This document shows positions 6,647 to 11,964 of a stretch of 14,606 nucleotides of DNA, piece by piece. Position 1 is the stretch's first letter; each line of letters starts with the position of its first letter. The DNA comes from DASZGI01 sp035938995 (GTDB lineage: Bacteria; Actinomycetota; Actinomycetes; Streptomycetales; Catenulisporaceae), in assembly GCF_035938995.1 (NCBI RefSeq), contig NZ_DASZGI010000123.1:1-14606 (forward strand), in the 5' to 3' direction. The position numbers and the translations under genes were made by a program. The notes below the pieces were generated by a model. The model was not told the DNA's origin, searched no databases, and saw nothing but the letters and a program-made list of their open reading frames with translations.

Positions 6647-7579
6647 CTACTTCAGGGACGCGACTTGCACGTCCGCCGAGTCGAGCGCGGACTTCAGCCG
6701 GGCCCGCAGCTCGCGCGCGACCTCGAAGTTCTTCTGCGGCGCGGTGCGGGCCTGGAGCCGGACTATCACGTATGCCCCGTCCAGCGACTCGACGCCCAGT
6801 ATCTTCGGCCGGCCGTCGATGAACCGGTCGTGCCACCCGTCGTCGTTGTACAGCTCCTCGGCGGTCAGCTCCATGATCTCGCGGACTTTGCCGACGTCCT
6901 CGGCGTACGCCACCGGCACGTCCACCACGGCCCGCGCCCAGCCCTGCGACTGGTTGCCGACGCGCTTGATCGCCCCGTTGCGCAGGTACCAGATCACCCC
7001 GTCCGCGTCGCGCACCTTGGTGATCCGCAGGCCGACCTCCTCGACCGTGCCCTTGACCTCGCTGGTGTCGATGACGTCGCCGACCCCGTACTGGTCCTCG
7101 ATGATCATGAAGACGCCCGAGATGAAGTCCGTGATCAGATCGCGCGCGCCCAGGCCGACCGCCACGCCGACCGCCGAGAGCGAGGCCAGGATCGGGGCGA
7201 TCGGGATGGTCAGCACCGAGATCACCATGAGCGCGCCGACGCAGAAGATCACCGCGCTGGCCAGCGACCGCAGTACCGACCCGATCGCCTGGGCCCGCTG
7301 CCGGGTGCGCTCCCCGGCGACCAGCCCGGCGCCGCCCAGCAGCGTGCTCGCCCGGCTCTCGGCGAGCCGGGTAGTGTGCCGCACGACCCGGTTGATCGAC
7401 TTGCGCACGAGCAGCCGGATCACGACGCAGGCCAGGAGGATCCCGGCGATCTGGGAGCCGTGGCCGATCAGCAGCGACCCGTGCCGCGAGAACCAGTTCT
7501 CCACGTGCTGCGGGGTCACCGGGACCCCCGTCGGCGAACTCGACGGGCTCGGGAGGGCGAGGAGCAGCGCTGCGGGCAC
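6647..7579 (-). CDS. MscS-family mechanosensitive ion channel
   Basis: This membrane protein (310 residues from GTG 7579) opens under membrane tension to release solutes during hypo-osmotic shock. Three hydrophobic segments are seen (about residues 42-58, 106-123 and 127-150). The last is the pore-lining helix, with LSAVGVAVGLGARDLITDF followed by SGVFMIIEDQYGVGD, the family hallmark. The beta domain follows (KGTVEEVGLRITKVRDADG, then YLRNGAIKRVGNQSQ), and a mixed alpha/beta C-terminal part. The frame opens at GTG 7657, but the extra 26 codons include rare TTT, ATA, TTG and AAT codons. GTG 7579 follows a GAAAGGA element and gives a normal hydrophobic N-terminus, so I prefer it; the start is not certain. 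It is convergent with the GntR gene and appears unrelated to it. Confidence 0.9.
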   Translation of the reverse strand: MPAALLLALPSPSSSPTGVPVTPQHVENWFSRHGSLLIGHGSQIAGILLACVVIRLLVRKSINRVVRHTTRLAESRASTLLGGAGLVAGERTRQRAQAIGSVLRSLASAVIFCVGALMVISVLTIPIAPILASLSAVGVAVGLGARDLITDFISGVFMIIEDQYGVGDVIDTSEVKGTVEEVGLRITKVRDADGVIWYLRNGAIKRVGNQSQGWARAVVDVPVAYAEDVGKVREIMELTAEELYNDDGWHDRFIDGRPKILGVESLDGAYVIVRLQARTAPQKNFEVARELRARLKSALDSADVQVASLK

Positions 7580-7937
7580 TTCGGCGAGCGTCCTTTCGGC
7601 CGGATTCGGTCGGCGCAACCGTATCGGATGCGCCTGGGACCGCCGCCGCGAAAACACATTCGCCCTATTTGGTCATGTATCATTCCATGGGATTTCCGCG
7701 CCTCGCGTGAAACGGGGTGGCGTGGGAACAACCCAGACAGCCACACTGAGATACACGCCCGACGACGGGCGGCAGCGGTCAGGCTTGGCAAGCCTGCTGC
7801 GTTGCGGATGGGCCATGGTTCCGTCATGGCCGTACCGCGCGCGGGTTCCGATGCCTTCGGGCACCGCGACGCCCTCCCGTCGGGCAACCGGAGTCCGGTG
7901 CGAGCCACGCGCCGGGCGCTGACTGGAGGAGGCCCCC
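7580..7937. other. Divergent upstream region of the MscS and HNH genes
   Basis: No convincing gene is seen in these 358 bases. The part up to 7657 is either 5' leader or extra N-terminus of the MscS gene. It is locally less GC-rich around 7650-7720, with TATCAT at 7678-7683 as a possible plus-strand -10 but no good -35. The stem-loop at 7772-7805 and the HNH ribosome site at 7925-7932 are the only clear signals. Confidence 0.5.
7772..7805 (+). promoter_or_regulatory. Stem-loop upstream of the HNH gene
   Basis: A perfect 7-bp stem with a 3-base loop (CAGGCTT-GGC-AAGCCTG, 7780-7796) is enclosed by a second 6-bp helix (7772-7777 with 7800-7805, one G-U pair), with small bulges between. It is about 130 bases ahead of the HNH start, so it could be a leader structure or an early terminator. 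It matches no riboswitch class I can name. Confidence 0.4.
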
Positions 7938-8510
7938 GTGCCCCACTCGCTGGTCCTCAACGCTTCCTACGAGCCGCTCTGCGTCGTCCCGCAACGCCGC
8001 GCCGTGGTGCTCGTCCTCAATCAGAAGGCCGTCACCCTCGAAGAGGGCGGTGCACCCCTGCACGCCGCCGCCTTCGAGCTGCCGGCCCCGTCTGTGGTCA
8101 AGTTGACCCGGTACGTCCGCGTTCCGACCCGGCGTGGCGTGCCGCTGACCCGGCGCGCGATCTTCGCCCGGGACGGCGGCCGCTGCGTGTACTGCGACGC
8201 CCCCGCCACCAGCGTCGACCACGTCATCCCGCGTTCGCGCGGGGGCCGGCACGCCTGGGATAACGTCGTCTCCTCCTGCCGCAGGTGCAACCACGTGAAG
8301 GCCGACCGGCCACTCGTCGAGCTCGGTTGGCGGATGAAACGGCAGCCGGTCCAACCGAGCGGATCCGCGTGGCGGATCCTTTCCTCGGGAAGGACCGACT
8401 CACGCTGGATGCCGTACCTCAAGGGATACGGTGCCGATGTGGACCTGCTGCCGTTCGAGCCCCACGGGCCGGGCGGCATCGTCGTTTCTGCGCGGCCTTT
8501 AGCCGCCTGA
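7938..8510 (+). CDS. HNH endonuclease domain protein, stand-alone, zinc-finger type
   Basis: This 190-residue protein carries a central HNH nuclease domain with a structural zinc knuckle: CVYC (Cys83, Cys86), the catalytic DH pair (Asp94-His95), Asn109 in WDNVV, and CRRC (Cys114, Cys117) followed by NHVKADR. The N-terminal 75 residues (LVLNASYEPLCVV onward) and C-terminal 60 residues are those of a conserved actinobacterial HNH family, often found as a lone housekeeping-like gene whose role is not established. The start is GTG 7938 with an excellent GGAGGAGG ribosome site (7925-7932) five bases before. No intein, phage terminase or modification partner is adjacent, so a homing or restriction role is not supported. 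A strong hairpin follows at 8543. Confidence 0.88.
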   Translation: MPHSLVLNASYEPLCVVPQRRAVVLVLNQKAVTLEEGGAPLHAAAFELPAPSVVKLTRYVRVPTRRGVPLTRRAIFARDGGRCVYCDAPATSVDHVIPRSRGGRHAWDNVVSSCRRCNHVKADRPLVELGWRMKRQPVQPSGSAWRILSSGRTDSRWMPYLKGYGADVDLLPFEPHGPGGIVVSARPLAA

Positions 8511-8542
8511 CGGCGCGGGTCCACCGGGTCCGGACATGATGG

Positions 8543-8590
8543 ATCCGCCGCTGTGAGCGCCCGGTAACCCGGGCGACCAGAGCGGCGGAT
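8543..8590. terminator. Two-tier perfect hairpin after the HNH gene
   Basis: An outer 10-bp perfect helix (ATCCGCCGCT 8543-8552 with AGCGGCGGAT 8581-8590) and an inner 7-bp perfect helix (CGCCCGG 8558-8564 with CCGGGCG 8569-8575) are separated by a symmetric 5/5 internal loop and capped by TAAC. It sits 32 bases after the HNH stop and 35 bases before malQ. A terminator of the U-run-free actinobacterial kind is likely, but a leader-RNA role for malQ is possible. Confidence 0.65.
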
Positions 8591-8625
8591 TCCCTCTGTA
8601 ACGGCGCTGTGAGAGTTTGGTAACC
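8550..8625 (+). repeat. Split 20-bp motif repeated before malQ
   Basis: GCTGTGAGNNNNNGGTAACC occurs at 8550-8569 and at 8606-8625, with all 15 fixed positions identical and unlike 5-base spacers (CGCCC, AGTTT). The second copy ends directly against the malQ ATG. The first is buried in the hairpin. A paired regulator site or a duplicated promoter/leader segment is possible. Confidence 0.6.
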
Positions 8626-10857
8626 ATGACTTCCGTGACGCGGCACGGTGAAGCGACCGACCTCCCCGACAGCGTGTCCGGCCCTCCGGCATTCTCCGAA
8701 CCAGAGCTGTGGCCCGACCTGATCGAGGCCGCGCGCGCCTATCGCATCGCCACGGAGTACTACGACTGGCGGGGCCGCCGGGTCGACGTCTCGGCCCGCA
8801 CCCTCGTCACCGTGCTCGCCGCGTTCGGCGTCGACGCGCGCTCGCCGGATGCCTGCCGCGAGGCGTTGGAGCAGCTGCGGGAGGCGCGATTCCGGTCGTT
8901 GCCGCCGTGTGTGGTGATCCGTCAGGAACCGCCGGCTCCGGCGCTGCGGTATCCGACGGCGCGTCAGGGCGTAGCAGTGCGCGAAGTCACCCCGCTGGTG
9001 ACGGCGCACGCGCCCACGGGGACGCAGCCGACGCTATGGATCGCCCTGGAGGACGGCGGGCGGCGCTACGACGTGGCGATGCTCTCCAGCGAGCCGGCCG
9101 AGCGGCGCGGCCTGGACGCGTGCACCTTCGCTCTTCCCGCGGCCCTGCCCATCGGCTGGCACACGCTCTACGCGCGGATCGGCGGCGAGATCCTCCAGTG
9201 CCCGCTGGCTGTCGCCCCGCACCGGCTGACGACGCCGACCCGCCGCCGCGCCTGGGGCTACACCCTCCAGCTTCACTCGGTGCGCTCGCGCCGGTCCTGG
9301 GGCATGGGGGACCTGGGCGACCTGGCCGAGTTCGCCGCCATAGCCGGGCACGACCTCGGCGCCGGGTTCCTCGTGGTCAACCCGCTGCACGGGGGCAGCG
9401 GCGTCCCACCGATCGACCCCTCGCCGTACCTGCCCGCGACCCGGCGCTACCCGGACCCGATCCACCTGCGGATCGAGTCTGTGCCCGAGTACGCCTACGC
9501 GCCGGCGGACATCCGCGAACAGGTCGACCAGCTCGGCGCCGAGCTGCGCAAGCGCGACCTGTCCGATGATCTGATCGATCGGGACCTGGTCTGGGAGGGC
9601 AAGGCAAAGGCGCTGCGGCTGCTTTACGGGACGCCGCGCACCGCCGGGCGTTCCGCTGGCTATCGCGCCTACCTAAGGCGCGAGGGCCGCGCGCTGCGCA
9701 GGCACGCGACCTGGCTGACGCTCGTCCAGGTCTACGGCCCGGACCAGACCCGGTGGCCCGAGGCACTGCGCCGCCCGAACACGACCGAGTTGGCCGCGTT
9801 CGCCGACACGCAACAGGCGGAGATCGACTTCCACTGCTGGCTGCAGTGGCTGCTCGACGAACAGCTCGCGGCCGTGCGCGTCGCCTGCGCCCACTCCGGC
9901 ATGACCTACGGCGTCTTCCACGACCTCGCCGTCGGCGCGCAGGCCGGCGGCGCCGACACGTGGGCCGACGCGGACGTGTACGCCGAGGGAGTGACCATCG
10001 GCGCCCCGGCCGACGAGTTCAACCAGCTCGGCCAGGACTGGAGCTCGCGCCCCTGGCGGCCGGACCGCCTCGCCGAGTCCGGCTACCTGCCTTACCGCCA
10101 GATGCTCGCCGGGGTGCTCCGGCACGCCGACGGCCTTCGCATGGACCATGTGATGGGCCTGTTCCGGCTCTGGTGGGTCCCCGCGGGCGCGAGCCCGGCC
10201 GACGGCACCTACGTCTCCTACGACCACGAGGCGATGCTCGCCGTGCTGACCCTCGAGGCGCACCGGGCCGGAGCGGTCGTGATCGGCGAGGACCTGGGGA
10301 CGGTCGAGCCGTGGGTGCGCGACGCTCTGCAGGACCGGAGCATCTTCGGCACCAACGTCCTGTGGTTCGAGCGCGACGGCCAAGGCGCGCCCATACCGCC
10401 CGGCCGTTGGCGCGAGAACTGCCTGGCCGCCGTCACGACGCACGACCTGCCGCCCACGGCCGCACTGCTGACCGGGGTGCATCTGGACCTGCGCGACCGT
10501 CTCGGGCTGCTGACCCGGCCGCTGGAGGAGGAGAAGGAGGCGGATCGGGCCGGCATCCAGTCCTGGCTCGACCTGCTGCGCGCCTGCGGGCTGCTGCGGG
10601 AGGGCGCGGGCGAGCAGGAGACGGTCGAGGCCCTGCACCGGTTCCTGGCGTGGACCCCGGCCCGCCTGATCGGGGTTTACCTCCCGGACGCCGTCGGCGA
10701 CATGCGCCCGCACAACCTCCCCGGCACCACCGGCGACATCTACCCGAACTGGCGCCTGCCGCTGGCGGACTCGAGCGGGCGGCCGGTGCTGCTCGACGAG
10801 CTCGCGGGTCACCCCCGGGTGCGCTCGCTCGCCCGCGTGCTGCGCGCGCTCGCCTGA
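8626..10857 (+). CDS. malQ: 4-alpha-glucanotransferase (amylomaltase), GH77
   Basis: This 743-residue cytoplasmic enzyme transfers alpha-1,4-glucan segments between maltodextrins and releases glucose, serving maltose and glycogen breakdown. The N-terminal 190 residues form the extra domain seen in long actinobacterial MalQ. The GH77 barrel starts near RAWGYTLQLHSVRSRRSWG and SWGMGDLGDLAEF, with PLHGGSGVPPIDPSPYLPAT as substrate loop. Catalytic residues align: nucleophile Asp507 (LRMDHVMGLFRLWWVP), acid/base Glu555 (VIGEDLGTV), and transition-state Asp607 (TTHDLPPTA). Start is ATG 8626; a TTG at 8617 is also in frame. The ribosome site is weak (GAGAG ten bases upstream), which together with the repeated motif hints at unusual translation control. 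No maltose transporter or other glycogen gene is adjacent. Confidence 0.96.
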   Translation: MTSVTRHGEATDLPDSVSGPPAFSEPELWPDLIEAARAYRIATEYYDWRGRRVDVSARTLVTVLAAFGVDARSPDACREALEQLREARFRSLPPCVVIRQEPPAPALRYPTARQGVAVREVTPLVTAHAPTGTQPTLWIALEDGGRRYDVAMLSSEPAERRGLDACTFALPAALPIGWHTLYARIGGEILQCPLAVAPHRLTTPTRRRAWGYTLQLHSVRSRRSWGMGDLGDLAEFAAIAGHDLGAGFLVVNPLHGGSGVPPIDPSPYLPATRRYPDPIHLRIESVPEYAYAPADIREQVDQLGAELRKRDLSDDLIDRDLVWEGKAKALRLLYGTPRTAGRSAGYRAYLRREGRALRRHATWLTLVQVYGPDQTRWPEALRRPNTTELAAFADTQQAEIDFHCWLQWLLDEQLAAVRVACAHSGMTYGVFHDLAVGAQAGGADTWADADVYAEGVTIGAPADEFNQLGQDWSSRPWRPDRLAESGYLPYRQMLAGVLRHADGLRMDHVMGLFRLWWVPAGASPADGTYVSYDHEAMLAVLTLEAHRAGAVVIGEDLGTVEPWVRDALQDRSIFGTNVLWFERDGQGAPIPPGRWRENCLAAVTTHDLPPTAALLTGVHLDLRDRLGLLTRPLEEEKEADRAGIQSWLDLLRACGLLREGAGEQETVEALHRFLAWTPARLIGVYLPDAVGDMRPHNLPGTTGDIYPNWRLPLADSSGRPVLLDELAGHPRVRSLARVLRALA

Positions 10858-10936
10858 AATCACACCAAACCGGGCGAAGCCGCGTCCCGACTCGCTCGAA
10901 TGGCGACCTGGGCGCGAGCCGGAAACCCGATTGGGC

Positions 10937-10942
10937 TACCGT
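10937..10942 (+). promoter_or_regulatory. Possible -10 element for a leaderless transcript
   Basis: TACCGT lies six bases before the GTG at 10949, the spacing expected when transcription begins at the start codon. No ribosome site precedes the GTG. No convincing -35 is seen, so the call is weak. Confidence 0.35.
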
Positions 10943-10948
10943 TTTGCT

Positions 10949-11356
10949 GTGCCCATCACCACGCTCATCCGCTCGACGCCCGCCGGGCGCCTGCGTGCCG
11001 CGCTGCGCAGCGGCGCGGTCGCGGCCGTGACCAGCGTCCCGCTGCTGGCCGCGGCGACGGCCCTGGCCGACACGTCGAACCACACCTACGACGGCGAGGA
11101 CTCCGGGCCCGGCCTGACGGTCCTCCAGACCATCGGGATCTACGTCGGCATCCCCCTCGGCCTGTTCCTGCTCATCACCTTCCTGGTGTGCCTGCCGGGC
11201 TGGGTGAAGGGCGACCGGAACCGCCGCGAGGTCGGCTGGGTCGAGCCGCCGGCCGCAGCCGCCGGATCCTCGCCGACCGGCGCGAAGTCCTCGGCCGAGC
11301 AGGCCGTGGCGGCCGGACGACCCGGTGGGACCGGTGGCGCCAGTGGCTCCTGGTGA
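10949..11356 (+). CDS. Small membrane-anchored protein of unknown function, paired with DUF5130-like gene
   Basis: This 135-residue protein has a positive N-terminus (about 24 residues), a hydrophobic stretch ending in a signal-peptidase-like ALADTS (about residues 39-44), a short acidic extracytoplasmic segment (NHTYDGEDSGPG), then one strong membrane helix (GIYVGIPLGLFLLITFLVCL), and an Ala/Gly/Ser-rich cytoplasmic or extended tail ending GGTGGASGSW. This layout, with the same kind of tail, is familiar beside DUF5130/TPM-like genes of actinomycetes, but no biochemical function is known to me. GTG 10949 is chosen since it begins the positive N-region; TTG 10931 is also open. The 3' end overlaps the next gene, so the two are almost certainly co-transcribed and may form one envelope complex. 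Confidence 0.75.
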   Translation: MPITTLIRSTPAGRLRAALRSGAVAAVTSVPLLAAATALADTSNHTYDGEDSGPGLTVLQTIGIYVGIPLGLFLLITFLVCLPGWVKGDRNRREVGWVEPPAAAAGSSPTGAKSSAEQAVAAGRPGGTGGASGSW

Positions 11357-11774
11357 CGACGCGGTCGCACCGGGCCGGGGCGGAGGGGAGCACCCCGAGA
11401 CGGCGCTCCCGCCTGCCCAGGCGACCCTGATCGAGTCGGGGCAGATCCGGCGCGCGATCGGCATCGCGGAGAAGCAGACCGGCCTGAACTGGTCGGTGTT
11501 CGTCGGCGACCTCGGGTCCGACTCGCGAAAGGAGGCCGAGGCCCGGCACGCCGAGTTGGGCCCGGCGGCGGCCAAGTCGGTGCTCGTGGCGGTCGATCCG
11601 ACGGCGCACCGGCTGGAGATCGTCACCGGGGCCGAGGCCCGCCAGGTGCTCGACGACCGCTCGTGCGCCCTGGCCGCCGCGTCCATGGCGAGCACCTTCG
11701 CGGTGCGCGACCTGGACGGCGGCATCGCGCGCGGGATCCTCGCCATGGTCGAGCACGTCCGCCGCTCCCGTTAG
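11325..11774 (+). CDS. DUF5130 / TPM-like protein
   Basis: This protein of up to 149 residues resembles the actinobacterial DUF5130 family, a relative of the TPM (TLP18.3-Psb32-MOLO-1) fold. The recognisable parts are IESGQIRRAIGIAEKQTGL near the start of the domain, WSVFVGDLG, the central VLVAVDPTAHRLEIVTGAEA, and the helical end with DRSCALAAASMASTF. TPM-type domains occur in envelope-associated proteins, some with phosphatase activity; no such activity is shown for this family. No signal peptide or membrane helix is present, so it probably works in the cytoplasm next to its membrane partner. Three GTG starts are possible (11325, 11334, 11343), all overlapping the end of the upstream gene, so the exact N-terminus is open. 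A terminator hairpin follows 13 bases after the stop. Confidence 0.75.
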   Translation: MGPVAPVAPGDDAVAPGRGGGEHPETALPPAQATLIESGQIRRAIGIAEKQTGLNWSVFVGDLGSDSRKEAEARHAELGPAAAKSVLVAVDPTAHRLEIVTGAEARQVLDDRSCALAAASMASTFAVRDLDGGIARGILAMVEHVRRSR

Positions 11775-11787
11775 CGGTCGGCTCGAG

Positions 11788-11815
11788 CGCCGCTGCGGCG
11801 TGGATCGCAGCGGCG
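11788..11815 (+). terminator. GC-rich terminator hairpin after the DUF5130-like gene
   Basis: A perfect 10-bp inverted repeat (CGCCGCTGCG 11788-11797 with CGCAGCGGCG 11806-11815) with an 8-base loop begins 13 bases after the stop codon. No U-run follows, as is common in actinomycetes. Part of it is a diverged copy of the CRP-type site 49 bases downstream. Confidence 0.7.
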
Positions 11816-11842
11816 TGGACGGCAGGTTCTGATATGGGCCGC

Positions 11843-11858
11843 TGTGATGTGGATCACA
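11843..11858. promoter_or_regulatory. CRP/GlxR-type binding site upstream of the mutase gene
   Basis: TGTGATGTGGATCACA matches the CRP/GlxR consensus TGTGA-N6-TCACA at every fixed position, and the palindrome extends by one more pair on each side (C/G). It lies 107 bases before the mutase ATG. With the -10 candidate at 11897-11902, its centre would be near -59 to -61, the class I activator position. cAMP-dependent control of the mutase is inferred. Confidence 0.7.
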
Positions 11859-11896
11859 GTGGCGTCGTAGTTGGTGGCACCGTAGTTACCCGCCAG

Positions 11897-11902
11897 TAAA
11901 CT
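11897..11902 (+). promoter_or_regulatory. Candidate -10 of the mutase promoter
   Basis: TAAACT fits the actinobacterial TANNNT -10. There is no good -35 at 16-18 bases upstream, which would suit an activator-dependent promoter served by the CRP-type site. Confidence 0.4.
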
Positions 11903-11964
11903 CCGCAGCAAGGGCGTCGACCACATCCGTGGCGGCGACGAACGCGCGGAGGTCTGGCGTCACC

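Noticed and set aside
7938..8510. HNH gene as part of a restriction system, homing intron or prophage.
   Set aside because: No methyltransferase, reverse transcriptase, intron or phage gene is near, and composition matches its surroundings.
9673..10863. A 396-codon frame antisense to malQ, and long frames antisense to the HAD, oxidoreductase and binding-protein genes.
   Set aside because: All lie wholly within clearly recognised genes on the other strand and show only mirror-codon composition.
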